Shown: positions 26,445-35,460 of the stretch, one piece after another | How positions within the stretch are numbered: position 1 is the stretch's first letter | Layout of the letters: each line of letters begins with the position of its first letter | NCBI GenBank assembly: GCA_963669285.2 | Contig: CAXXSI010000022.1 | Span: 62,001-126,000, forward strand | From: JAWKWH01 sp963669285 | Lineage (GTDB): Bacteria > Pseudomonadota > Alphaproteobacteria > Rhizobiales > Rhizobiaceae | Reading direction: 5' to 3' | DNA: 64,000 bases | Translations under genes and position numbers: made by a program | The notes under the pieces: generated by a model | The model's input: the letters and a program-made list of their open reading frames with translations, nothing else | Told to the model about the DNA's origin: nothing | The model's database searches: none

Positions 26445-26900
26445 CTATGCGCTCACAGGAGCGCTTTGTCCCTTGCCGTCAATCGTGATTTGCCCGAACC
26501 GATCGCGCATCCGCTGCGAGCGAAAGAGGTAAATGGAAATGATGACGTAGTAGGTGCACTCACGCGCGAAGTCCGCATAACGGCTTTCATTCTCCATGAA
26601 ATCGAACGTTTGCACCGCGCACAGTGTGGCGAGCGATGCGAACAGGACGACCATCGCAATCGGCGTGTAGTTCCAGCGAGTGAAATACCCGGCCAGAAAT
26701 GTGCCACCCGACAGCGTGATTATCAGCCAATGGACGAACTGCGTACCGCTTGGGAACGTCGCGTTTTGTAGCGGCGTCAGCGGGGCCAGCCCCGTGAAAA
26801 ACTCCAGAAAGCCCAAAAGCCCCCATCCCAGCATAATGATCGAGGCAAGTATGATCAGATAGCTGAATCCTTGCGAGAGACGATCCAAGACATTTGTCAT
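26445..26900 (-). CDS. Four-helix integral membrane protein of unknown function
   Basis: 151 residues with four strongly hydrophobic segments (about residues 12-34, 56-75, 78-100 and 112-128) and a short polar C-terminus. No motif I recognise. It sits in the SDR-membrane-SRPBCC-Rossmann operon downstream of the TetR-type control region, so it may be part of a response to a lipophilic compound. Confidence 0.75.
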   Translation of the reverse strand: MTNVLDRLSQGFSYLIILASIIMLGWGLLGFLEFFTGLAPLTPLQNATFPSGTQFVHWLIITLSGGTFLAGYFTRWNYTPIAMVVLFASLATLCAVQTFDFMENESRYADFARECTYYVIISIYLFRSQRMRDRFGQITIDGKGQSAPVSA

Positions 26901-26971
26901 TCATGTTCTCCGTTGCTCTTGTTGTGGGCCATTGCCCCGTGTCTCCGAGCCGAAACTTGGGGCGAACAGAC

Positions 26972-27853
26972 TCAAATCGAAAAAGTCTGTCCGGACAGTT
27001 TTTCGGAAAGACGCCATAAACGGCTCGCAACCTCATGGTCATCGCAAATGGGATTGCGGATCGCAATTCCGACATCACCGCTCATCTCCTCGGGCCCCGT
27101 CGGACCGTAATAATCCCCGCCCTCAACATCGTCCGACAAGGCGGCAAGGAGTGAGGGTTTGGCGGCATCCTCGTTGGAATGCAGAAGCTGCTCGACTTGT
27201 CTCTTCATCGCCTCGCGCTGCTCGTCCTCCATGTTGCCAAAGAGGCCGGAGTCCGAACCGCCGGGATGAACCGAAAGCGCTTTCATTACATTTCCGGCTG
27301 CCTTGAGACGTCTGTCCAATTCATCTCCAAACAGAAGACAAGCAAGTTTCGACCGCCCATAGGCGACGCCACCATCACCTCCGCAAGTCAGGTCATCAAA
27401 ATGGATGCTGGCACCCTTGTGGGCGATGCTTGACAGCGAGACGATGCGCGATGCCGGATTATCCGGGATCAGACCGATCAGAAGCGATGTGAGCAGGAAA
27501 TGTCCGAGGTGGTTGGTTGCAAATTGCAACTCGATCCCATCGCCATTGGTCTCAGCGGAATAGAGCAGGACACCGGCATTGTTGATCAGTATGTCGAGAT
27601 GCGCGTAACGCGCACGGAATGCCTCCGCAAAGGCGCGAACCGAGGTCAAATCGCTCAGATCCAGTAAAATGATATCGAGCGACGCCGAAGGTACGCGCTG
27701 GATCACATCTGCCTTGGCTGCCTCGGCCTTGTCCTGGCTGCGGCAGGCCATGATCACGTGGTACCCGGCATCCGCCATTCCGACGGTGGTCTCAAAACCG
27801 ATACCGTTGTTCGCGCCGGTGACGATGGCGACTTTGCTCGATTGGGTATTCAT
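26972..27853 (-). CDS. Short-chain dehydrogenase/reductase (retinol DH/protochlorophyllide reductase-like)
   Basis: 293 residues. VAIVTGANNGIGFETTVGMADAG is the TGxxxGIG cofactor motif, DILINNAGV the NNAG motif, and YGRSKLACLLF the catalytic YxxxK; ACRSQDKAE after the second strand favours NADP(H). The long SHPGGSDSGLFGN insertion is typical of the retinol-dehydrogenase-like group. First gene of the leftward operon and divergent from the TetR gene; the shared 77-bp gap contains inverted repeats. Confidence 0.92.
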   Translation of the reverse strand: MNTQSSKVAIVTGANNGIGFETTVGMADAGYHVIMACRSQDKAEAAKADVIQRVPSASLDIILLDLSDLTSVRAFAEAFRARYAHLDILINNAGVLLYSAETNGDGIELQFATNHLGHFLLTSLLIGLIPDNPASRIVSLSSIAHKGASIHFDDLTCGGDGGVAYGRSKLACLLFGDELDRRLKAAGNVMKALSVHPGGSDSGLFGNMEDEQREAMKRQVEQLLHSNEDAAKPSLLAALSDDVEGGDYYGPTGPEEMSGDVGIAIRNPICDDHEVASRLWRLSEKLSGQTFSI

Positions 27854-27870
27854 TTACAGTTCCAACAAAG

Positions 27871-27902
27871 TGACATTTCATGTATGAATGTCAATATTGA
27901 CA
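27871..27902. promoter_or_regulatory. TetR-type operators in divergent promoter
   Basis: Two overlapping inverted repeats fill the gap between the SDR and TetR genes: TGACATT (27871-27877) with AATGTCA (27887-27893), and the perfect 14-bp palindrome TGTCAATATTGACA (27889-27902). A half site TTGTCAATAT recurs near 27915. They are placed to shut off both divergent promoters. Confidence 0.65.
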
Positions 27903-27930
27903 ATCATCTTTCATTTGTCAATATGTAACG

Positions 27931-28494
27931 ATGAAAAATCGTGACGAACTTATCATTGAAGCCGCCATACAGCTGTTTCTTCGCTATGGGGTCAAACGCA
28001 CGGGCATGAACGATATTGCGGCCGAGGCAGGCATCTCGCGGCAAACGCTGTACAAGGCGTTCACAAACAAGGATGCAGTGCTTCAGGCGACAATACGGCT
28101 GTTGGCCGACAGAGTCGTTGCCGATATTGAGACCGGTCTGAAAAAGGCGGACAATCTCGGCGAACAACTGGATGTCGTCTTCAAACACATCGCAATCGAG
28201 CACTTTGACTTGATGCACTCATCACCGAATGCCGAGGACATCGTCGCGGGGTTCAACGCATCGAGCCAGGATGAGTTGGAGGCCGGAGCCAAGCGGAATA
28301 TCGAACTCATCTCCAGGATTCTGAAGCCCCATGCGAGCGAAATCGAAAAAAATGGCTTGAGCATTGATCAGCTTGCGGACTTCATTCAACGCATGGCAAC
28401 TGCCGCCAAATACAATGCCCTCAATCGGAAACATCTGCTCAGCCTCCTAGCGGCACTCAAGGTCGCAGCGCTGAAGATCACTGGCGTGGGGTGA
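27931..28494 (+). CDS. TetR-family transcriptional regulator
   Basis: 187 residues. N-terminal TetR DNA-binding domain: IIEAAIQLFLRYGVKRTGMNDIAAEAGISRQTLYKAFTNKDAV, split here as helix 1 and the helix-turn-helix, followed by an all-helical ligand-binding domain without obvious family match. Divergent from the SDR operon and adjacent to its palindromes; expected to repress that operon and itself until a small molecule binds. Confidence 0.93.
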   Translation: MKNRDELIIEAAIQLFLRYGVKRTGMNDIAAEAGISRQTLYKAFTNKDAVLQATIRLLADRVVADIETGLKKADNLGEQLDVVFKHIAIEHFDLMHSSPNAEDIVAGFNASSQDELEAGAKRNIELISRILKPHASEIEKNGLSIDQLADFIQRMATAAKYNALNRKHLLSLLAALKVAALKITGVG

Positions 28495-28624
28495 GTAATT
28501 CTGAATTCGGAATAGCCGACATTTGAAAAGGACGCAGAATTGAGCGTTTCGAGCTCTGAGCAAACTTACTTGGTGCAACAGCCTTAAACGATGGAACACA
28601 CCACCAAATTGAACGGAGTTGTCC

Positions 28625-30148
28625 ATGAAACGATGGCATAAAATCGCAATCGGCTTGACCCTGTTTGCTGCGATTGGGGCAGCTTTCGGCACCTGGTACT
28701 TGGCAACTGCAGACAGCCGGGAGCCATCCTTTGTTGCCTGGAACGGAAATTGTGCCGGCTGTCACGGATTGACGCTGACAGGAACCGAGCTGGGCACGGC
28801 CCTCGTCGATGCGCCGCTCAAACACGGCGACAGGCTTGAGGACATGATGGCAGTCATTGCCGAAGGTGTTCCGGGCACGACCATGGAGGGTTGGAACGGC
28901 AAGCTGTCGCCCCAACAGATCAAGTTGCTGGCTATTTACATCAGCGAGCAACGCCAGAAATTTCCCACGATTGCAAATTCCTACACCAAGGAGCCCAAGG
29001 AAAACCGGATCATCCGGTCAAAGCATCATGATTTCCGACTGGAGCTGGTGACGGCCCTGGAGAGCAGGCCGTACTCGATTGCCCCCATGCCCGGCGGCGA
29101 TATACTGGTTGCCGAAAAGATCAGGGGGCTTTCCATCGTTGACCGTGATGGCCGGCAAAATCCGCTCATTACGGATACCCCACAGGTCTGGGGAACATTG
29201 CTCAGTCTGGGCGGAGCGTGGCTCAATCTCGGCACGGTGCTCGATGTCAAGCTGCATCCCGACTATGCGGAAAACGGCTGGATATATCTTTCCCATACCG
29301 ACCGCTGCAACTGGTTATGTGGCTGGGTGGTGCCCGGAACCATGGTCCGCGTTGTCCGCGGGCGCATCAAGAATGGCAATTGGGTGGATCAGGAAATCAT
29401 CTGGTCGGTTCACAAGGACCATTACACACCCGTTCCTGACGCGGTGGCTGCCGGGCGTCTGGCCTTTGACGGGCAGGGGTACCTGTATATTTCGATTGGC
29501 GGAAAAAACACGTATGACAAGCTGCATCAGTTGGACACACCCTTTGGAAAAATCCACCGGGTCCGCGACGACGGCACCGTTCCCCAAGACAATCCCTTCT
29601 GGGTTGCGCCGGAAGAGCGACCGGACGCGTCGACGATCCACACAGTCTGGAGCGTTGGTCATCGCACCGGTCAGGGGCTGGATGGACATCCGACAAACGG
29701 TGAAATCTGGAACACGGAAATGGGGCCCCGTGGCGGCGACGAAATCAATCACATCCTCGCCGGACAGAACTATGGGTGGCCGCTATACACCAACGGGCTT
29801 GATTACAGCGGTGAGGAGATCTCGATTGGCAGGGATCTGGGGTTAGACTTTGCAATTGAAGACACTGTCTTGCCGGTTGTCGACTTCACGCCGGCACCTG
29901 CGGTGTCCAATTTCACCTTCCATGACGGGACCAGGTTTTCCGGTTGGCGAAACGATTTGCTCGTCGGGAGTTTGAAGGCAAGCACTCTGTATCGTCTGCG
30001 CATTGAAAACAATCAGCTTGTCGAGCAGGAAAAGCTGATCACGGATTTCGGGCGCATTCGCGATGTTGAGATGGGAGATGACGGATTTGTCTACATTGTC
30101 CTGGAACACAATGAGACCGGCTCGCTCTGGCGCATGGTTCCTGGATAG
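28625..30148 (+). CDS. Cytochrome c-PQQ sugar dehydrogenase fusion (YliI/Asd-like)
   Basis: 507-residue exported enzyme. Residues 5-26 form an uncleaved anchor or signal helix (IAIGLTLFAAIGAAFGTWYLA). Residues ~35-105 are a cytochrome c domain with haem site CAGCH and a later Met (GTTMEGW). Residues ~125-505 form the six-bladed soluble aldose-sugar-dehydrogenase propeller: WSVGHRTGQGLDG, EMGPRGGDEINHILAGQNYGWP and LVGSLKASTLYRLRI are its PQQ/calcium-site blades. The fused cytochrome would pass electrons from PQQH2 straight to the respiratory chain. GGAG 6 bases upstream supports ATG 28625. It stands alone; no pqq genes are in the window. Confidence 0.9.
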   Translation: MKRWHKIAIGLTLFAAIGAAFGTWYLATADSREPSFVAWNGNCAGCHGLTLTGTELGTALVDAPLKHGDRLEDMMAVIAEGVPGTTMEGWNGKLSPQQIKLLAIYISEQRQKFPTIANSYTKEPKENRIIRSKHHDFRLELVTALESRPYSIAPMPGGDILVAEKIRGLSIVDRDGRQNPLITDTPQVWGTLLSLGGAWLNLGTVLDVKLHPDYAENGWIYLSHTDRCNWLCGWVVPGTMVRVVRGRIKNGNWVDQEIIWSVHKDHYTPVPDAVAAGRLAFDGQGYLYISIGGKNTYDKLHQLDTPFGKIHRVRDDGTVPQDNPFWVAPEERPDASTIHTVWSVGHRTGQGLDGHPTNGEIWNTEMGPRGGDEINHILAGQNYGWPLYTNGLDYSGEEISIGRDLGLDFAIEDTVLPVVDFTPAPAVSNFTFHDGTRFSGWRNDLLVGSLKASTLYRLRIENNQLVEQEKLITDFGRIRDVEMGDDGFVYIVLEHNETGSLWRMVPG

Positions 30149-30759
30149 AGTTTACACAGCTCGCTTTGAGAGGCGTTGACATTCTATATCCTGCTGTCGA
30201 AAACCAACCAGGTGTGCCGGCATGCGGAGGTCGAAAAGGGCTCTGAGGGGGCCTTCGCCACAAAGCCATGAGTGACGGCTATGCGCCCCCATTTCGGTCG
30301 TAGGTGTTCGGAATTGGACATCCCGAAAGCGGTCGTTGGCGACGATCCAGTTGGAAGTCGAGGAGGGGGAAAGTGGTCATTCGCTGCAATTGCGAAAAAA
30401 ATAGGCACGGTTTCCTCAAAGTCGCTATTCAATCAGTGCTGTGATACAATCGAATGCAAGCCACGCACAAAAAGGCTTTGGCTTAATGAGGCCGTTTGGT
30501 CACCATCGATGTTCGCATTATCTTCCCGTGCGCCGTGAAAACCGCGATCTGCGCTGGCGCCTACCTCGTTTGGGTTCAGATCCGTGATCTGATGTTGGAA
30601 CCATTCGTCAGAGATACTGTCACATGAGCCTGAATGTTCGGACCAACGTCTTCGCTCACGGAGCGAATTCCCAACAATAGCGATGGACGCATACGCTTGC
30701 GAAAATACGTTCGAATGGCTAGTGTCTGACTCCTCAAACGACAGGCTTCTCGGTTTAAA
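30149..30759. other. Intergenic region with degenerate repeat-like sequence
   Basis: 611 bp without a supportable gene. Near 30373 GGTCATTCGCTGC resembles GGTCATTCGTT at 54965 and its inverse at 55044, so part of this may be a dispersed noncoding repeat. The right end carries the LacI-type site 30688-30701. No terminator with a U-run follows the dehydrogenase gene. Confidence 0.45.
30688..30701. promoter_or_regulatory. LacI-type operator, island site 1
   Basis: CGCATACGCTTGCG followed by AAAA, 58 bp before the first island repressor gene. Twelve of 14 bases match the perfect palindrome at 31909-31922, so the repressor probably controls its own promoter. Confidence 0.6.
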
Positions 30760-31788
30760 TTGCGACGTAAAAAATCCTCAGTTACTTCCTTGGACGTTGC
30801 CGAACTTGCGGGTGTTTCGCAATCGGCGGTGAGCCGGACATTCGCGAAGGAGCCTACCCAGTCGGGCGTTTCGAGCAAAACCCGGGCAAAGGTACTTCAG
30901 GCAGCCAAGACCTTGGGTTATCGACCGAATGCGCTTGCGCGCTCTCTTATTACAAACCGGTCGCGCATAGTCGCGTTGCTGTTCAGTTATCTCGACAATC
31001 CGTTCTACGCGCTGGCATTGGAGAAATTCTGCCGGTCGCTTCAGGAGGTTGGATACCACGCTCTGGTGTTTATGATGCCCGACACACTGGCAAATGTGGA
31101 GGAAACAGTTTCCGACCTAATCCAATATCAGGTTGATGGAATCATAACCGCATCAGTGGAACTGTCGTCCGACATTTGCCAATATTGCCTGGATCAAGAT
31201 ATCCCGATCGTTATGTTCAACCGGACCCAGGACGATCCGCGACTATCCAGCGTCACCACAGACAACGTCGCCGGCGGCCGTACAGCAGCGCGTTATTTGA
31301 TCGAAGGCGGACATCAAAGAACCTCGATGCTTGCGGGGTGGGAGGGGGCTTCGACCAATCGCGATCGGGAGTTTGGATTTTTAGCCGAGTTAGCGGCACA
31401 AAACGTGAAATTGTACGATCGTGTTGTCGGTCATTTTGATTTGAAGCATACCGAAAAAGCAACTTTGGAACTGTTTGACAGGCCATCTTCCCAAAGGCCG
31501 GATGCCGTCTTTGTGCTCAACGACTATATGGCGGTGACGGCAATGGGAATCATTCGCGGTAGGTTAGGCCTTCGCATTCCGGACGACGTTTCGATTTTCG
31601 GATTTGATGACATTCCAGCCGCCGCGCTTCCCGAGTATCAACTCACGACGATCAGGCAGCCCGTTGATCAAATGGTCGCTGCGGCGATCAGACTGTTATT
31701 GCAGAGTGTCGAAAATTCAAAAGCCGAGCCGGAGCAAGTCCGGCTGGCCGGCCGGTTTTGTGAAAGACAGAGCTGTAAAAGGCCATAG
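30760..31788 (+). CDS. LacI-family transcriptional regulator (island repressor 1)
   Basis: 342 residues. HTH region TSLDVAELAGVSQSAVSRTFAKEP with recognition helix SQSAVSRTF, hinge LGYRPNALARSLIT, then the two-lobed sensor with NPFYALALEKFCRSLQE, DNVAGGRTAARYLIEGGH and SIFGFDDIPAAALPEY. Starts at TTG 30760; the TTG and the lack of a good ribosome site imply low expression, as usual for a repressor. An operator-like sequence lies 58 bp upstream. Paralogous to 33348-34358. Confidence 0.93.
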   Translation: MRRKKSSVTSLDVAELAGVSQSAVSRTFAKEPTQSGVSSKTRAKVLQAAKTLGYRPNALARSLITNRSRIVALLFSYLDNPFYALALEKFCRSLQEVGYHALVFMMPDTLANVEETVSDLIQYQVDGIITASVELSSDICQYCLDQDIPIVMFNRTQDDPRLSSVTTDNVAGGRTAARYLIEGGHQRTSMLAGWEGASTNRDREFGFLAELAAQNVKLYDRVVGHFDLKHTEKATLELFDRPSSQRPDAVFVLNDYMAVTAMGIIRGRLGLRIPDDVSIFGFDDIPAAALPEYQLTTIRQPVDQMVAAAIRLLLQSVENSKAEPEQVRLAGRFCERQSCKRP

Positions 31789-31908
31789 GCGTCAGTTGTA
31801 AGCCAGATTCACCGCCTGTAGTGTGGACAGATTTTGGTTCCCCTTAAGCCGCAACTCTTTGTTGTTGACCGGGCATTGCACTATGACAGCAATTCGGTTT
31901 AACTATCA

Positions 31909-31922
31909 CGCATACGTATGCG
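31909..31922. promoter_or_regulatory. LacI-type operator, island site 2
   Basis: CGCATACGTATGCG is a perfect 14-bp palindrome with central CG, followed by AAAC, 17 bp before the start of the SnoaL-like gene. Related sites occur at 30688 and 35340. Confidence 0.72.
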
Positions 31923-31939
31923 AAACGGAGAATAGTTGG

Positions 31940-33154
31940 ATGACGGAACCGCTCAAAAAATCCCAAAAGGCCGAAGCAGATAGTGTGGGAGAGAATACCG
32001 CATCTACGCAGAAGACTGCAGATAATGGCGGCGAGCGTGGCGGGCCTGTTCAAGTGGAGGCGCTGGAGGCAACTCATATGCCGGCAGACTATTCAATTTC
32101 GCTCGACAGCTACTGCCGTGGTGGTACGGACAAGTTCCTTGACGGTGATCGCGGCAACTTGACTACCCAACCGATGAAGGGATTCGAGCCGCAATATGCG
32201 AACATCGTCGATTACATCGTTCGCATCACTCACCGGATCTGGGAGGAAAAGGACATTGGGTACATCTACGACACCTACAGTCACGATTGTAAGGTCTGGG
32301 ACGATTTAGGACTTCAATACGGCCGCGACAAGATCGTTGCAGATACGGTGCACACCAACAACGCATTTCCAGACATCAGGCTAGTCGCAGACGAAGTCAT
32401 TTGGGCGGGTAACGAGAATGTCGGTTTTCACACCTCGCATCGCACGAAGATACTCGGTACAAATACCGGATATAGCCGCTTTGGCCCTCCGACCGGCCGA
32501 AGGATCCAGCTGTGGTGCATTGCCAATTGCGTTGCACGCGACAACGAGATATTTCATGAAAACGTAATCTACGATACGGCCGGCATGCTTCAACAACTCG
32601 GCCTCGACGTGGTGGAGACCGCGCGCGGGCTCAACCCCGATGGGCGTGCAACGGCAATCCAACCAAATTTCATGGCCAGCGAACCAAAGCGGTTGCATGG
32701 ACAGGGCAAGCCGGAAAAGATGCCCATCAGCGATACCCCGGAAGCTGACATCAAGGCCTTTGTCGAGGCGGCGTTCCACACAATCTGGAATCGCCGGAAC
32801 TTTGGCGCGATCGACAATGTGTACAGTTCAAATATCGTCACCCAAGGCTCGGCCGGTCGGGTTTATCGCGGGACCGGTCAGTTACGCTCATTTGTGATGT
32901 CCATCGTCGCGATGTTTCCGAATATCAGCCTCACGGTTGATGATGTTTACTGGATGGGGAATCCGGAGGATGGGTTTCAGATTTCGATCAGGTGGAGTGC
33001 ACAGGGAACCCACCGAGGCAATGGCCCTTATGGCGAGCCAACCGGCAGGGAGGTCAACCTTTGGGGGATCAATCAGTGGAAGATGAGCAACGGTATCGTT
33101 GAACAGGAATGGATGATGTTTAATGAGTTCGGCATCATTCAGCAGATTGTTTGA
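31940..33154 (+). CDS. Two-domain SnoaL-like (ester cyclase/NTF2-fold) protein
   Basis: 404 residues: a polar N-terminal tail of about 60, then two NTF2-like domains (about 85-215 and 270-400). Each repeats the SnoaL pattern, for example IVRITHRIWEEKDIGYIYDTY with FPDIRLVADEVIWAGNENVGFHTSHR, and AFHTIWNRRNFGAIDNVYSS with FPNISLTVDDVYWMGNPEDGF. The domains hold small hydrophobic substrates and catalyse cyclisation, isomerisation or dehydration in known members. The frame extends to 31823, but GGAG at 31927-31930 and the operator inside the upstream part favour ATG 31940. Paralogue of 41831-42805 in the same island. No enzyme assignment possible. Confidence 0.85.
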   Translation: MTEPLKKSQKAEADSVGENTASTQKTADNGGERGGPVQVEALEATHMPADYSISLDSYCRGGTDKFLDGDRGNLTTQPMKGFEPQYANIVDYIVRITHRIWEEKDIGYIYDTYSHDCKVWDDLGLQYGRDKIVADTVHTNNAFPDIRLVADEVIWAGNENVGFHTSHRTKILGTNTGYSRFGPPTGRRIQLWCIANCVARDNEIFHENVIYDTAGMLQQLGLDVVETARGLNPDGRATAIQPNFMASEPKRLHGQGKPEKMPISDTPEADIKAFVEAAFHTIWNRRNFGAIDNVYSSNIVTQGSAGRVYRGTGQLRSFVMSIVAMFPNISLTVDDVYWMGNPEDGFQISIRWSAQGTHRGNGPYGEPTGREVNLWGINQWKMSNGIVEQEWMMFNEFGIIQQIV

Positions 33155-33347
33155 GGCCGGTCAACTCATCCGGTTCCAGTTGAAGTTCCTGGTGCCTGTG
33201 TGGACGATTGCCCGCGATCTTAGCAGACTGGCGATGCGAGCCTTGTCTGCTGATTTTGCGTGTGCTTTCAGGCCAACTTCAGACAGCAAATCTCAATTCG
33301 GCGGTTCTCCAGGTTGATTGTTGCGACGAATTCGCCATGCTGACGGC

Positions 33348-34358
33348 ATGAACAAAACGGTCGTAACATCAGGCGACGTCGCCCGCCTTGCAAATGTATC
33401 ACAATCCGCGGTGAGCCGTACGTTCACGCCCGGTGCAAGCGTATCTCCGGCAACCAAGGAAAAAGTGCTCAAGGCAGCTCGTGAAATGGGCTATCGCCCC
33501 AATGCGTTGGCCCGCGCAATGATAAGTGGCAAGTCCAGACTTATCGCGGTCATGGTCGCCTATCTCGACAATCAGTTCTATCCGATCGTTTTGGAAAAAT
33601 TGTCCCGCAGGCTTCAGGACCAGGGGTATCAAGTTCTGCTGTTTATGACCGATCCGGGCAATCAGGATCAGGTTGTTCAACGGATTCTACAGTACCAGGT
33701 GCAGGGCATCGTCATGGCTTCAGCGACATTGTCCTCCACGCTGGCCCGCGAGTGCGCCCAAACCGGAATTCCAGTCTTGCTGTTCAACCGCTATGTCGCC
33801 TCATCGCCAACAAGCAGCGTTACCAGCGACAACATTGAGGGCGGCCGTTTATTGGCGCGGTTTCTCGTCGAGGGTGGGCATGAAAGAATTGCGTTTATCG
33901 CTGGCGCTGAAGATTCATCGACCAATCGGGATCGCGAAGCAGGCTTCTACAAAGGTCTGGCCGAACTTGGAGAGACTGTGTGGGGTCGGGCCGTCGGCGG
34001 CTATACCTTTGAAGGCGCGGCATGCGCCGCCCGTGAACTTTTTTCCGGGCCAGAAATTCCGGACGCGGTGTTTGTTGCAAATGACCACATGGCCTTTTCG
34101 GTGTTGGATGTGCTCAGAGACGAGTTGAAGCTCAAAATACCCAAAGACGTGTCGGTTGTCGGATATGACGATGTTCCCGAAGCCTCATGGAAAGCGTACG
34201 ACCTGACCACTGTGTCGCAATCATCGCAGGAAATGATTGATGCCACCGTGGCGATCCTGCTTGAGCAAATCGAAAAGAATGTCGTCAAGAAGCGCGCAAT
34301 GGTCATACCCGCAGAGATCGTCGTTCGCAGCACGGCTCGCCTGCCCTCAAATCCCTAG
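33348..34358 (+). CDS. LacI-family transcriptional regulator (island repressor 2)
   Basis: 336 residues with HTH SGDVARLANVSQSAVSRTFTPG, hinge MGYRPNALARAMIS and a periplasmic-binding-like sensor (NQFYPIVLEKLSRRLQDQ, SVVGYDDVPEASWKAYD). Its recognition helix SQSAVSRTF is the same as in the repressor at 30760, so both may read the same operators while sensing different or related ligands. In-frame TTG at 33318 is possible, but ATG 33348 aligns with the paralogue. Its stop overlaps the convergent amidohydrolase stop by 4 bp. Confidence 0.93.
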   Translation: MNKTVVTSGDVARLANVSQSAVSRTFTPGASVSPATKEKVLKAAREMGYRPNALARAMISGKSRLIAVMVAYLDNQFYPIVLEKLSRRLQDQGYQVLLFMTDPGNQDQVVQRILQYQVQGIVMASATLSSTLARECAQTGIPVLLFNRYVASSPTSSVTSDNIEGGRLLARFLVEGGHERIAFIAGAEDSSTNRDREAGFYKGLAELGETVWGRAVGGYTFEGAACAARELFSGPEIPDAVFVANDHMAFSVLDVLRDELKLKIPKDVSVVGYDDVPEASWKAYDLTTVSQSSQEMIDATVAILLEQIEKNVVKKRAMVIPAEIVVRSTARLPSNP

Positions 34359-35284
34359 ATGCGATATATCTGGCGTGCATTGCCATGGAAGATCCCGTGA
34401 AGCTCCTTACGGGACAGGTGCGAGAAGTTGGTCGCCACATCGTTGACGATTTCAGCGTAAGGTCGCATCAATTTGTCGACTGGGAAATTGCTGGCAAACA
34501 TCAGCCTTTGCGATCCAAATAAAGAGAGTAATGAATCCGTTATCGGTCTAACCGATTGTGCATTCCAATCTCGATCGAACATTCCCAGTCCGGAAATCTT
34601 GACATGTAAATTGGGGAGCTGTGCCAGCGCGTTCATTCCATTTTTCCAGCGTTCGAGACCGGCCCCGCTTTGGTCATAGGGACTCCCAGCGTGATCGATG
34701 ACAACCGTTACATCAGGATGATCAGAAAAAAAATCGGCCGCTTCCTCCATTTGCTCGGGATTGAGCTGAAGATCAAAGCTGAGACCACGCCACCCCAATT
34801 GGCGAAATGAATTCCGCCAAACCGAATTGCGAAGATAGTGTTCGGGAGCAAAGCTCATATCGGGGCGGTCATCTAAACGGCTGAGAATCTGCCGCACTCC
34901 GCGGAAATTGCTGTTGGTCTTGTGGGCAGCGATTATCGAGGCAGCATCGTCACGCGAAAGGTCGACGAATCCGACGATCGCAATCGGAAAATTTTCTGTA
35001 TCACTGATGTTCTGAATGAACCGGGTCTCGGCAACGGGATCAGGAATGGCGCCGTCGGCCTGCACATGCACCGAAGCTGCCAGCGGCCGAACATCCTGTT
35101 CCGACGCAAACTCGTCGAACAAGTAATTCCGCTGGATTGGGGTCGGATCGCCAAACGGCTTTGGTGCGCCGATATTGGACAGCCACACATAGCCAACATC
35201 CGGATTGCGCGTTACGGGATTCCATAGGTGGTGATGGGCGTCGACAATTTTAGCAGGCAACTTCTCCGAGGCTTTCGCGTTCAT
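34355..35284 (-). CDS. Amidohydrolase-2 family lactonase-like protein (COG3618)
   Basis: 309-residue TIM-barrel metal hydrolase. The IVDAHHHLWNP motif near the N-terminus supplies two metal or substrate His, VVIDHAGSP the later His, and MFASNFPVDKL the C-terminal strand where an Asp is usual (here Asn precedes and Asp follows). The family contains L-rhamnono-, L-fucono- and 2-pyrone-4,6-dicarboxylate lactonases. Starts at ATG 35284. It reads leftward, divergent from the ABC binding-protein gene with an operator-like palindrome between them, so both could be induced together; a lactone derived from the imported sugar is a reasonable substrate guess. Confidence 0.87.
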   Translation of the reverse strand: MNAKASEKLPAKIVDAHHHLWNPVTRNPDVGYVWLSNIGAPKPFGDPTPIQRNYLFDEFASEQDVRPLAASVHVQADGAIPDPVAETRFIQNISDTENFPIAIVGFVDLSRDDAASIIAAHKTNSNFRGVRQILSRLDDRPDMSFAPEHYLRNSVWRNSFRQLGWRGLSFDLQLNPEQMEEAADFFSDHPDVTVVIDHAGSPYDQSGAGLERWKNGMNALAQLPNLHVKISGLGMFDRDWNAQSVRPITDSLLSLFGSQRLMFASNFPVDKLMRPYAEIVNDVATNFSHLSRKELHGIFHGNARQIYRI

Positions 35285-35339
35285 TTTCAATGCCTTTCAC
35301 TCGTCCGTTTCCCCACATACGGGTCAGAATTATCAGTTA

Positions 35340-35355
35340 TTGCATTCGTATGCAA
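35340..35355. promoter_or_regulatory. LacI-type operator, island site 3
   Basis: TTGCATTCGTATGCAA followed by AAAT lies between the divergent amidohydrolase and ABC operons. Arms TTGCAT and ATGCAA are perfectly inverted around TCGT; the core matches GCATACGTATGC at 31910 in 11 of 12 positions. Confidence 0.65.
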
Positions 35356-35460
35356 AATTGGTGTATGGAGATGATGGCGGCGACATAAATTACAGGCGCG
35401 CAGGAATTGGGATACCTCACGCCGACAACCAAACAAACGATAATATTCGGAGGAGAAGAC

